DNA of 45,753 nucleotides from Rhodobacteraceae bacterium UBA2776. Lineage in GTDB: Bacteria > Pseudomonadota > Alphaproteobacteria > Rhodobacterales > Rhodobacteraceae. Within the stretch, counting starts at the first letter, position 1, and every line of letters begins with the position of its first letter. The DNA lies in the NCBI GenBank assembly GCA_002352425.1, contig DEIK01000034.1, positions 1-45,753 on the forward strand. Direction: 5' to 3'. The position numbers and the translations under genes are program-made. Below, in pieces: positions 1-7,539 of this stretch. The notes under the pieces were generated by a model. It did no database searches and was not told the DNA's origin. It saw only the letters and a list, made by a program, of their open reading frames with translations.

Positions 1-630
1 GCGCGCGGTGGCACTGGGGCCACCACAGTGGCCGCCACCATGATCGCGGCCCATCTGGCAGGCATTTCGGTGTTTGCTACAGGCGGCATCGGTGGCGTAC
101 ATCGCGGCGCGGAACTGTCGTTTGATGTATCGGCCGACTTGCACGAGCTGGCCCAAACCCCCGTCACCGTGGTGGCAGCTGGCCCCAAGGCAATCCTGGA
201 TGTGCCCAAAACACTGGAGGTTTTGGAGACTTTAGGTGTTCCGGTTATCACATTCAAACAAAACAATATTCCCGCCTTTTGGTCGCGCTCGTCCGATCTG
301 CCAAGCCCGTTGCGCATGGACACAGCCAGCCAGATTGCAGACGCCCAAATGATGCGCGCGCAGCTGGGCCTGCCGGGGGGGCAACTGGTCGCCAATCCCA
401 TCCCGCAGGACGCCGAAATCCCGCAAAACGAATTGGCCCCTGTGATTGCCCAAGCCCTGAAAGAAGCCAACGCACAAGGCATTTCAGCCAAATCCGTCAC
501 GCCGTTCCTGCTGCAACGCATCTTTGAGCTGACCGAGGGTAAATCCCTCACCGCCAACATCGCATTGGTGATGAACAACGCCCGATTAGCGACTGAGATT
601 GCAAAAGAAATGGCCGCGCAGGCGGACTAG
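1..630 (+). CDS. psuG: Pseudouridine-5'-phosphate glycosidase, 5' end outside window
   Basis: The reading frame is open from base 1, so the N-terminus is cut by the window; about 209 of the usual ~310 residues are present. PsuG reversibly splits pseudouridine 5'-phosphate into uracil and ribose 5-phosphate in the cytoplasm. Visible family motifs are GATTVAATM, FATGGIGGVHRGAE, AAGPKAILD (its Lys matches the Schiff-base lysine of the family), VVANPIP-like LVANPIP, and the C-terminal NIALVMNNARLATEIA. A first internal ATG is at 40, but the homology begins before it, so it is not the start. The partner kinase psuK is not in the window. Downstream lies a stretch of decayed genes rather than an operon partner. 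Confidence 0.93.
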   Translation, partial: ARGGTGATTVAATMIAAHLAGISVFATGGIGGVHRGAELSFDVSADLHELAQTPVTVVAAGPKAILDVPKTLEVLETLGVPVITFKQNNIPAFWSRSSDLPSPLRMDTASQIADAQMMRAQLGLPGGQLVANPIPQDAEIPQNELAPVIAQALKEANAQGISAKSVTPFLLQRIFELTEGKSLTANIALVMNNARLATEIAKEMAAQAD

Positions 631-693
631 AGCCGACAAACCCGCAACACAAATACGCAGTGGATTTTGATGGAACCACATTGTTCTGGCTAG

Positions 694-973
694 AAAAACG
701 GCCCCGGTCGTACGGGCGAGAACAGCCGCCTTTTCATGGAAGCCGTATTGTGGATTGCGCCAAACCGGCGCACCTTGGCGCGACCTGCCGTCCGAGTATG
801 GCAACCGGAAGTTCCCGCCGGAGTTTGACAAGCATGGTTGCAAATGGAGACACTTGATTGAAAACCACTTCGGGAAACTTAAGGAATTCAAACGCATAGC
901 TTTACGCGCCTGCAAAACTGACCCAAGCTTCTCCTCAATGATCTATCTGGCCGCCTTGTCGTCAGACATCCGG
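694..973 (+). pseudogene. IS5-family transposase remnant (internally deleted, frameshifted)
   Basis: Two ends of one IS5-type transposase are joined with the middle missing. The N-terminal part reads NGPGRTGENSRLFMEAVLWIA, then shifts frame near 760 into QTGAPWRDLPSEYGN. After a few codons the sequence jumps to the transposase C-terminus (FDKHGCKWRHLIENHFGKL, then FKRIALRACKTDPSF and IYLAALS). The central catalytic part is gone. No intact terminal inverted repeats were found by eye. It is inactive, and it is a different subgroup from the remnant at 1188-1385. Confidence 0.75.
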
Positions 974-1187
974 CCCGCCGTCAGATACATCAGCACCGGT
1001 TTGCCTAACCCGCCGCAAACCGCATGTAACTTGGAATTCAATCCGCCTTTTGTGCGCCCAATGTCACGGCGAAGATCCCCTTTTTCAAAGGCTTGATGCT
1101 GTGCGGTGCGTCTTTAGATGTGGTGCATCTATCTGCAATTGATCGGGCACATCTTTAGGTTATAACTATTTGAATATGCTGTAAAAA
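974..1187. other. Non-coding stretch between two IS remnants
   Basis: No gene is recognised here. The second half (about 1120-1187) is AT-rich and contains TTATAACTATTTGAATATG. It may be leftover flank of the degraded insertion sequences. Confidence 0.4.
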
Positions 1188-1385
1188 TTATAACTTCCTC
1201 CCCCTTATGAAACGATTGTAGAGGGTCTTGTGCGGGCCATATTCCGCCGGTACATCTCGCCATTGCAGCCCGCGCCTCAGCACATGGATGATGCCGCTAA
1301 GAACGCGACGACCATCAACCCGTGGCCCCCCCCGTGAGAGCGCGGAAAGTAGGGCTTTATGCGCTCGATCTGTGTTTCTGAAAGC
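1188..1385 (-). pseudogene. IS5-family transposase N-terminal remnant
   Basis: Read on the minus strand, this gives the N-terminus of an IS5/IS427-type transposase: SETQIERIKPYFPRSHGG, then, in another frame, PRVDGRRVLSGIIHVLRRG and LQWRDVPAEYGPHKTLYNRF, after which homology stops. The frame change falls in a run of eight C on the plus strand (1326-1333), a typical homopolymer slippage site. Only about 60 codons remain, with no catalytic core. It faces the opposite way from the remnant at 694-973 and is a distinct transposase type. Confidence 0.75.
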
Positions 1386-1470
1386 CACTAGAGAGGCGAC
1401 ATTTGCAGTTCCTCCTGCATCGGTTGAATCAGAAATCAAACCATTTGGGACTCCCCGTAATTAATAGGGC

Positions 1471-1634
1471 CTGACCCTGGACCTTGAACACATCGCCGTC
1501 ATGCGGGGCGAAAGCTTTGGCACCTCGCCGCTGGCTATGTCAGGGTGGCCATGACTGTGGACGACACGGCGTATGGCGCGACGCTGACACGGTTGGCGGA
1601 ACTTGCCAAAACACTGGCGCAGTTAGCAAAGTAA
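1471..1634 (+). pseudogene. C-terminal remnant of a class I/II aminotransferase
   Basis: Two adjoining frames together read like the end of a PLP-dependent class I/II aminotransferase. The first segment (1471 to about 1529) gives LEHIAVMRGESFGTS. The second (about 1530 to the stop at 1632-1634) gives AGYVRVAMTVDDTAYGATL, followed by a short helical tail. In the family, a 'V-x-PGxxFG...G-x-VR-x-S/A-x-T' stretch sits about 50 residues from the C-terminus. A one-base shift near 1529-1531 breaks the frame, and everything upstream is replaced by IS debris. I infer that an aminotransferase gene once preceded the next gene and was destroyed by insertion and deletion. The assignment rests on motif recognition only. 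Confidence 0.55.
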
Positions 1635-1645
1635 AGGGAAATCAC

Positions 1646-2446
1646 ATGTCCGGCAGATTTCGCGACCTACACCAACGGGGCAACCCCTTCATCCTTGCCA
1701 ATGCTTGGGACGCGGGCAGCGCCAAGATGTTGGCGGGTTTGGGCGCGCAGGCGATTGCGACCTCCTCAGGTGCACATGCGTTTACGCAGGGCCGTGCCGA
1801 TATGGGCACCCTCACCCGTGATGAGGCCCTGTCACACGCTCAGGACTTGATCGCTGCGGTGGATATTCCGGTTTCAGGGGATTTTGAGAACGGCTTTGGC
1901 GATGACCCTGATACCTGCGCTGAAACAGTGCGGATGGCGGGCGAAATCGGCTTGGCGGGCATCTCGATCGAGGACACCGCCCTGCCCGCTGACACGGCCT
2001 ACGCGTTCGATCATGCGGTCGAGCGCATCCGTGCAGCGGCTTTGGCGGCCCGCGCGCTGTCGGGTGATTTTGTGCTGGTGGCCCGTGCAGATGGTGTGTT
2101 GAACGCGCAATACGGTATAGAAGAGGCAATCCGGCGTATCCAGGCCTATGAGGCGGCTGGCGCGGATTGTGTTTACATACCGATGCCCGCCAGCATGGAG
2201 GATCTGGCCCGTATTTGCGCGGCCACCACCCTGCCCGTCAATGCACTGGCCGCAGGCCCCTTTGCCAAGGTCAGCCGCGCGCAATTCGCCAAAATCGGCG
2301 TGGCGCGTATTTCATTGGGGGCCGCATTGGCGCGGGTCACGCACCGTGTCATTCACGACACCGCAAAAGCGATGTTTGAAAACGGGGATTTCACCCCGCT
2401 TACCAACGCCCTGCCCGCCTCTGTCACTGATGGGTTTTTGGACTAG
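1646..2446 (+). CDS. Isocitrate lyase/PEP mutase family protein
   Basis: A 266-aa protein of the phosphoenolpyruvate mutase/isocitrate lyase superfamily (an alpha/beta barrel that makes or breaks C-C or P-C bonds next to a carboxylate, with Mg2+). It starts MSGRFRDLHQ, then ILANAWDAGSAKML, SSGAHAF, the Mg-binding-type SGDFENGFG, GISIEDT, and VARADGVL. The isocitrate lyase KKCGH motif is absent, so it is not a true isocitrate lyase. The exact substrate is unknown; related proteins include oxaloacetate hydrolases and 2,3-dimethylmalate-type lyases. The ATG at 1646 is chosen because it follows AAAGGGA and begins the family homology. The frame stays open upstream to 1484, but that part overlaps the aminotransferase remnant. 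Its stop overlaps the stop of the convergent pmtA within CTAG. Confidence 0.85.
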   Translation: MSGRFRDLHQRGNPFILANAWDAGSAKMLAGLGAQAIATSSGAHAFTQGRADMGTLTRDEALSHAQDLIAAVDIPVSGDFENGFGDDPDTCAETVRMAGEIGLAGISIEDTALPADTAYAFDHAVERIRAAALAARALSGDFVLVARADGVLNAQYGIEEAIRRIQAYEAAGADCVYIPMPASMEDLARICAATTLPVNALAAGPFAKVSRAQFAKIGVARISLGAALARVTHRVIHDTAKAMFENGDFTPLTNALPASVTDGFLD

Positions 2447-3078
2447 TTTAACGGCCGGTTGTCGTCCTGCTTTTCCATACGCAATAGCGTGAACATGCCC
2501 ATCGGTGGTAGTTTACATTGGTCTTGAACGTCCAGATCGTCTTCGCCCAGAATACGGTGGATTGAGAAATCCGAATGCCAACCGATTTTGCTGGCGAAAG
2601 GCGCGAATGCCTTTTCCACGACCGACAACGCCCCTTTTTCGCGGGCAAAATGATTGACGATCAACACTTGGCCGCCGGGTTTGCAGACCCGCGCCATTTC
2701 GGCGATCACCATTTCGGGGTCCGGCACCACAGAGACCAAATACATCGCAACAACCGTGTCAAAATGATTGTCCGGCAGTGTCATTGCACGGGCGTCCATT
2801 TCCATGATTCCCTCAACATGTGTCAGCCCGCGTTTGGATACTTTTTTGCGGGCTTTGGCCAACATATGGGTTGAAACGTCGATGCCTGTTATTTGCAAAT
2901 GGGGTTGATAGTGCTTTAGCGACAGCCCCGTGCCGACACCAACTTCAAGCACTTTGCCTTGGCGTGCGTTGATATGTTGGATTGCACGCTTGCGACCAAC
3001 CATTGTGATGGCACCAAATGTTTTGTCGTAAATCGGCGCCCAAGCTTTGTATGAACTCTTTACTGCGTTGATATCCAA
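2443..3078 (-). CDS. pmtA: Phosphatidylethanolamine N-methyltransferase, Rhodobacter type
   Basis: A 211-aa class I SAM-dependent methyltransferase. The SAM motif is VLEVGVGTGLSL, followed by GIDVS (acidic end of beta-2), DNHFDTVVAMYLVSVVPDPE and CKPGGQVLIVNHF. The opening SYKAWAPIYDKTFGAIT, with AGRKR-like VGRKRAIQHIN, is the pattern of Rhodobacter-type PmtA, which methylates phosphatidylethanolamine three times to phosphatidylcholine at the membrane. UbiE-like methyltransferases are close relatives, so a different methyl acceptor is possible. It is transcribed divergently from the decarboxylase at 3234, with about 155 bp between starts, and converges tail to tail with the PEP-mutase family gene. 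Confidence 0.8.
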   Translation of the reverse strand: MDINAVKSSYKAWAPIYDKTFGAITMVGRKRAIQHINARQGKVLEVGVGTGLSLKHYQPHLQITGIDVSTHMLAKARKKVSKRGLTHVEGIMEMDARAMTLPDNHFDTVVAMYLVSVVPDPEMVIAEMARVCKPGGQVLIVNHFAREKGALSVVEKAFAPFASKIGWHSDFSIHRILGEDDLDVQDQCKLPPMGMFTLLRMEKQDDNRPLN

Positions 3079-3233
3079 TGTATTTTTCCTGTGTATGCTG
3101 TTGGTACAGCAAATTTAGTGGCCCAATACCGACACTTCTCACAGTATTTGCGACGCGTTGCAAGGTTCAATTTCCCAATAGGCGGCTTACGCCCCTCTTG
3201 CCAAATCGACCTGATCGTGGCCCTATTGCCGCC

Positions 3234-4622
3234 ATGAATCATGATGATTTAAACCACTGGTCCAAACGCGCTGCGGATTGGGCGCGGGACTATCATGCGG
3301 GCCTGCGTGATCAGCCAGTGCGCGCTGATGTTAAGCCTGGTGAAACGGCGGCAAAATTACCGTCCCAAGCGCCTGAAATGGCTGAACCGATGGAACAAAT
3401 CTTTGCGGATTTTGAATCCATCGTGCCGGGGGCAACAACCCATTGGCAACATCCGCGGTTTTTCGCGTATTTTCCGGCCAATGCCTCTCCGGCTTCGATG
3501 CTGGCCGAGCAGCTGGCGAACGCCATCGCCGGCCAAGCCATGCTGTGGCAAACCGCCCCCGCCGCCAATGAAATCGAAGCGGTGATGATCAACTGGTTAC
3601 GCGACGCATTGGGTTTGCCCGAGGATTTCACCGGTACCATTCACGACAGCGCCACCACGACGACGCTCTCTGCCATCCTGACCATGCGCGAACGTGTGTT
3701 GGACTGGAAGGGCAACCAACACGGATTGTCTGGCTTGCCCCGACTGCGGGTGTATGCCTCTGGCGAGACCCATTCCAGCATCGACAAAGCCGCACGGATT
3801 GCCGGCATCGGCCAAGATAATCTGGTGAAAATTCCGACCAATGCAGCACATCAAATGGACCCGACTGCGCTGGACGCGGCCATTCAGGCTGATCTCGCCG
3901 CCGGATACCTGCCCGCTGGCGTTGTTGCATGTGTTGGTGGCACTTCGATCGGGGCAAGCGATGATATTGCCGCCACTGTATCGGTGGCGAAATCCCATGA
4001 CCTTTATGTGCATGTGGATGCTGCATGGGCCGGATCAGCGATGATTTGCCCCGAATACCGCCACATCTGGGCGGGGGTTGAGGGGGTAGACAGCATCGTC
4101 TTTAACCCGCATAAATGGTTGGGTGCGCAGTTTGATTGTGCGGTTCAATTCCTGAAAAACCCTGTTGAGCAGATCAACACATTGGGGCTACGGCCCGAGT
4201 ATCTGAACACTTTGGGTCAAGAGGAAATCACCAATTACAACGAATGGACCGTGCCGCTGGGGCGTCGTTTCAGGGCGCTGAAACTGTGGTTTACGCTGCG
4301 GGCCTATGGGTTGGACGGCCTGCGTACACGCATACGAAATCACATCAATTGGTCCAAGGAGTGCCGTGATATCATTGCAAAAATATATGGTTTTGAGATC
4401 ACTACGGCACCTGCATTTTCACTGTTTACCTTTCGCTACAACAACAGTGATGCGGACACCGAATCCCTGTTGGGCCGCATCAATGATGACGGGCGAATCT
4501 ACCTGACCCAAACCCGCCAAAATGGCAACTTTGTGATCCGTATGCAGGTCGGCCAGTTTGACTGCACCCGCGAGGATGTCATGATGGTGCCAACCGTCCT
4601 AAAAGAGTTGACCGGAGTCTGA
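3234..4622 (+). CDS. PLP-dependent group II decarboxylase (aromatic-L-amino-acid decarboxylase type)
   Basis: A 462-aa fold type I PLP enzyme of the DDC/AADC group, which removes CO2 from aromatic or related amino acids. Motifs: HWQHPRFFAYFPA near 70-82, HDSATTTTLSAIL near 138-149, GGTSIGASDD near 235-244, HVDAAWAG (Asp262 pairs with the pyridine nitrogen), and NPHKWLG (Lys294, the Schiff-base lysine). The length fits the family. The frame extends upstream to 3078, but those codons are not conserved and overlap the pmtA promoter region, so MNHDDLNHW at 3234 is preferred. The substrate (tryptophan, tyrosine or phenylalanine) cannot be fixed from sequence. A TPM-domain gene follows after 1 bp, suggesting co-transcription. 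Confidence 0.88.
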   Translation: MNHDDLNHWSKRAADWARDYHAGLRDQPVRADVKPGETAAKLPSQAPEMAEPMEQIFADFESIVPGATTHWQHPRFFAYFPANASPASMLAEQLANAIAGQAMLWQTAPAANEIEAVMINWLRDALGLPEDFTGTIHDSATTTTLSAILTMRERVLDWKGNQHGLSGLPRLRVYASGETHSSIDKAARIAGIGQDNLVKIPTNAAHQMDPTALDAAIQADLAAGYLPAGVVACVGGTSIGASDDIAATVSVAKSHDLYVHVDAAWAGSAMICPEYRHIWAGVEGVDSIVFNPHKWLGAQFDCAVQFLKNPVEQINTLGLRPEYLNTLGQEEITNYNEWTVPLGRRFRALKLWFTLRAYGLDGLRTRIRNHINWSKECRDIIAKIYGFEITTAPAFSLFTFRYNNSDADTESLLGRINDDGRIYLTQTRQNGNFVIRMQVGQFDCTREDVMMVPTVLKELTGV

Positions 4623-4623
4623 C

Positions 4624-5493
4624 ATGCGCCTATTTTTCATTCTGTTTTTAACGCTATTGCCCGGGTTTGCCACGGCGCAGAACTATCCGACCCATAACAA
4701 CCTCTTTGTAAATGACTTCGCCGCCATTATCAGCGCCGAGGACGAAGCCGCGCTGATGCAACAGCTGAAAGATCTGCGCGCGGAAAAAGGCATCGAGGTC
4801 ACGGTTTTGACCATCGGCAGTCGGCATATATATGGCCCCAGCGACAGCATCGAGAGTTTTGCAACCGGATTGTTCAACCACTGGGGCATCGGAAATGCCG
4901 AGCGCAACGACGGTATCCTCATTCTGGTCGCCCGGCAGGACCGCGAAATGCGTGTTGAATTGGGCAAAGGATATAACAAGGACTTTGATGCTGCCGCTGG
5001 AGATGTGATAGATCAGCATTTCCTGTCGTCGTTTCGCTATGACAAATACTCAGAAGGTATTCGCACCGGCACAAACGAGGTGATCCGCCGCATCGCCATG
5101 CCATTGGCTGAAGGAAAGGAGCGCCCATTGGACGCTGACAAGCCATGGGACATAGGATTGATCGTATTCTTTGGTATTTTTGGCAGCTTCATCACGCTCT
5201 TTCTTGGTATGGCGTTCTACCGCCGCATCGCTGATTTCTTTGCCCGATTGCGCCGCTGTCCCAATTGTGGGCGCAAAGGTGGTATCCGGCGTCACCGTGA
5301 GATTATTGTCAGCGCCACCAGATCCAGTTCAGGCAGCGGCATACTGACCACCACATGCAACCATTGTGATTATCGGCGCGAAGAAAACTACACCATTGCC
5401 CGCATTTCTTCCTCGCGCTCATCCTCGTCTTCCGGCGGCAGCAGCTTTGGCGGCGGTTCGTCGTCTGGTGGCGGGGCTTCGGGACGTTGGTAG
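4624..5493 (+). CDS. TPM-domain membrane protein with Cys4 motif and Ser/Gly-rich tail
   Basis: A 289-aa protein. Residues 1-19 form a signal peptide (MRLFFILFLTLLPGFATAQ). Residues about 27-160 are a TPM/TLP18.3-Psb32 domain (VNDFAAIIS, GIEVTVLTIGSR, NDGILILVARQDREMRVELG). One membrane segment lies at about 177-198. It is followed on the inner side by a zinc-ribbon-like CPNCGRKG (Cys212, Cys215) and CNHCDYRR (Cys245, Cys248), then a low-complexity Ser/Gly tail ending ASGRW. This is the YgcG-like layout, an envelope protein of unclear function. It starts 1 bp after the decarboxylase stop. Four cysteines in two CxxC pairs suggest metal binding (inference). Confidence 0.85.
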   Translation: MRLFFILFLTLLPGFATAQNYPTHNNLFVNDFAAIISAEDEAALMQQLKDLRAEKGIEVTVLTIGSRHIYGPSDSIESFATGLFNHWGIGNAERNDGILILVARQDREMRVELGKGYNKDFDAAAGDVIDQHFLSSFRYDKYSEGIRTGTNEVIRRIAMPLAEGKERPLDADKPWDIGLIVFFGIFGSFITLFLGMAFYRRIADFFARLRRCPNCGRKGGIRRHREIIVSATRSSSGSGILTTTCNHCDYRREENYTIARISSSRSSSSSGGSSFGGGSSSGGGASGRW

Positions 5494-5572
5494 CCTAAAA
5501 ACGACAATATGGCGCAAATAGGCAAGACTTAGGCGCATTAGACGGCATTCTACACTGGCAACAGGAGAAGAA

Positions 5573-5656
5573 ATGCCGACCAAACATTGGATCATAACGC
5601 TGGTTTCACGGGCGATCGGAGCACGTCGCGGACGGGCTGCGCGGGGACGACCATAG
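5573..5656 (+). CDS. Possible small Arg-rich protein (27 aa)
   Basis: A short frame (MPTKHWIITLVSRAIGAR, then an Arg-rich end RAARGRP) starts at an ATG seven bases after a strong AGGAG, a better ribosome site than the one in front of the MttB-family gene 43 bp further on. The first half is hydrophobic, the second has seven arginines. No family is recognised. It could be a genuine small protein, a leader peptide for the methyltransferase, or chance. Confidence 0.35.
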   Translation: MPTKHWIITLVSRAIGARRGRAARGRP

Positions 5657-5699
5657 GGGGATTTCGCCCTTTGTTTTCCCTATCTAGAAAGTTCCTGAA

Positions 5700-7232
5700 A
5701 TGTCTGAACGCCAATCTCGCCGCTCCGGTGGTCGCGCTGCACGCGTTGCTTTGCGTGCCGCCCCCCTTGCCCAAGATCTGTGCCCTGTGCGCCCTGGAAT
5801 GAAGGGTGGCCGCTATACCCCGCTAACCCAAGCCGATATTGAGCGCATCCATCACGGTGCCCTGGATGCGCTGGAACAAATCGGACTGGCCGACGCACCG
5901 CAAAGCGGCATTGATGTTATGACGCAGGCCGGTGCGATCCTTGGCGATGACGGCCGCCTGCGGTTTCCACGCGCCTTGGTCGAGGACATACTGGCAAAGG
6001 CCGCCAAATCTGTCACTCTGTTTGGGCGCGACCCTGCACATGATATGCATATCGGTGGTAAGAATGTCTATTACGGCACGGCCGGTGCGGCTGTTCATTT
6101 GGTCGATGTGGCCACCAACACTTACCGCGAAAGCAACCTGCAAGACCTGTTCGATGCCGCCCGCATCACTGATCAAATGGACAACATCCACTTTTTGCAG
6201 CGCCCGATGGTGGCCCGCGATGTCACCGACAATTTTGAGTTGGACATAAATACGGTTTACGCCTGCACCAGTGGCACCACCAAACATGTTGGTACTTCAT
6301 TCGTGGAGCCTGATTTTGTCGCGGGTGGCATCGACTTGTTGCACATGATCGCGGGGGGAGAGGATAAATGGCGGGCGCGGCCCTTTGTTTCCAACTCGAA
6401 CTGCTTTGTGGTGCCACCAATGCGATTTGCCACCGAAAGCTGTCAGGTCATGGAGAATTGCATCGCCGCTGGCATGCCTGTGCTGTTGCTCTCGGCGGGT
6501 CAAGCCGGTGCAACCGCGCCAGCCTCGATCGCAGGTGCGATCATGCAGGCCGTGGCGGAATGTCTGGCCGGCATCGTCTATGTGAACGCCATTTCACCGG
6601 GGTATCCGGCGGTGTTTGGCACATGGCCCTTTGTGTCGGACCTGCGCACGGGGGCGATGTCCGGCGGATCAGGCGAGCAAGCCTTGCTGACCGCTGGCTG
6701 CGCCCAGATGCACCATTTCTATGGGCTGCCTGGCGGGGCGGCTGCGGGCATCGCCGACGCGAAACTCCCTGATATGCAAGCCGGATGGGAGCAAGGCATT
6801 TCCAATGTCATGGCGGGCCTGTCGGGTTTGAACATCGTTTATGAAGCGGCGGGCATGCATGCCTCGTTGCTGGGGTTTTGTCTGGAAAGCCTGATCCTTG
6901 GGGATGACCTGATTGGTCAGGCCCAACGCTGTGTGCGCGGCATCGAGGTGAATGACGACACCATCGGGCTTGAGGTCATGCGCGCCACATGTCTGGGTGG
7001 TCCGATGCATTATCTGGGCCATGAACAAACGCTGGGATTGATGCAGACCGAATACCTATACCCGAAAACCGCCAATCGTCTGTCGCCAAAGGAATGGCAG
7101 GAATACGACCGCCCCGAACTGGTCCCCGCCGCCACCAAACGCAAGGACGAGATACTGGCCACCCCCTCACAGGCCCTGTTTAACCCAATGCTGGACGCCG
7201 AAATTCGGGCGGCCTTCAATATTCATCTTTGA
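5700..7232 (+). CDS. MttB-family (trimethylamine methyltransferase-like) protein, no pyrrolysine
   Basis: A 510-aa member of the MttB/COG5598 superfamily, TIM-barrel methyltransferases that move a methyl group from a quaternary or tertiary amine to a corrinoid protein. The Arg-rich start (MSERQSRRSGGRAARVALR) followed by GGRYTPLTQADIERIHHGAL is typical of the alphaproteobacterial members. Other conserved stretches are GGKNVYYGTAGAAVH, the repeated GxAGAT-like segment SAGQAGATAPASIAG, and SGGSGEQALLTAGCAQMHHF. The frame contains no amber codon read as pyrrolysine, so it belongs to the non-Pyl branch, where a glycine betaine methyltransferase (MtgB) is known. No corrinoid protein gene lies beside it. 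The substrate in this organism is unknown. Confidence 0.85.
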   Translation: MSERQSRRSGGRAARVALRAAPLAQDLCPVRPGMKGGRYTPLTQADIERIHHGALDALEQIGLADAPQSGIDVMTQAGAILGDDGRLRFPRALVEDILAKAAKSVTLFGRDPAHDMHIGGKNVYYGTAGAAVHLVDVATNTYRESNLQDLFDAARITDQMDNIHFLQRPMVARDVTDNFELDINTVYACTSGTTKHVGTSFVEPDFVAGGIDLLHMIAGGEDKWRARPFVSNSNCFVVPPMRFATESCQVMENCIAAGMPVLLLSAGQAGATAPASIAGAIMQAVAECLAGIVYVNAISPGYPAVFGTWPFVSDLRTGAMSGGSGEQALLTAGCAQMHHFYGLPGGAAAGIADAKLPDMQAGWEQGISNVMAGLSGLNIVYEAAGMHASLLGFCLESLILGDDLIGQAQRCVRGIEVNDDTIGLEVMRATCLGGPMHYLGHEQTLGLMQTEYLYPKTANRLSPKEWQEYDRPELVPAATKRKDEILATPSQALFNPMLDAEIRAAFNIHL

Positions 7233-7313
7233 CCTCGCCATGTTCTGCTAATAACTGAGTTGGGCATTGGCGGGCATGTCTCCGCAAGTAATATTCTGCT
7301 TCACTTCAACCCA

Positions 7314-7520
7314 ATGAACGCAGAAAAATTTGCAGAGAAATCCTATGCAACGGATTTGATGGATTTTATTTTTGGTGACTCTGTTGATGCGTCGAATGCC
7401 GAGAATATTGCAGCTGTTATAAAACAGAACGATTTTAAGTCGAAACCTCACTTTAGTCAGGTGGTTGTTTTGTTCGATTCCACGTTTGGGGCTCATACAC
7501 TGATCACTTTTAGGTCGTAG
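7314..7520 (+). CDS. Hypothetical protein, 68 aa, doubtful
   Basis: In the 307-bp gap between the MttB-family gene and uup there is an AT-richer frame beginning MNAEKFAEKSYATDLMDF and ending HTLITFRS. Codon use differs from the neighbours and no clear ribosome site precedes the ATG; the frame is open upstream to a TTG at 7260. No family is recognised. It may be a small acquired gene, a remnant, or chance. Confidence 0.25.
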   Translation: MNAEKFAEKSYATDLMDFIFGDSVDASNAENIAAVIKQNDFKSKPHFSQVVVLFDSTFGAHTLITFRS

Positions 7521-7539
7521 TCAGCCTCAGTTAAGCTCC

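Noticed and set aside
1484..1645. Longer N-terminus for the PEP-mutase family gene
   Set aside because: These codons lie over the aminotransferase remnant in another frame and show no family similarity; the ATG at 1646 has a ribosome site.
3078..3233. Longer N-terminus for the PLP decarboxylase
   Set aside because: The extra 52 codons are Cys- and Arg-rich, unlike the family, and overlap the divergent promoter region of pmtA.
5700..7232. Pyrrolysine-containing trimethylamine methyltransferase
   Set aside because: The frame is continuous with no in-frame amber codon, so the protein is a non-Pyl family member.
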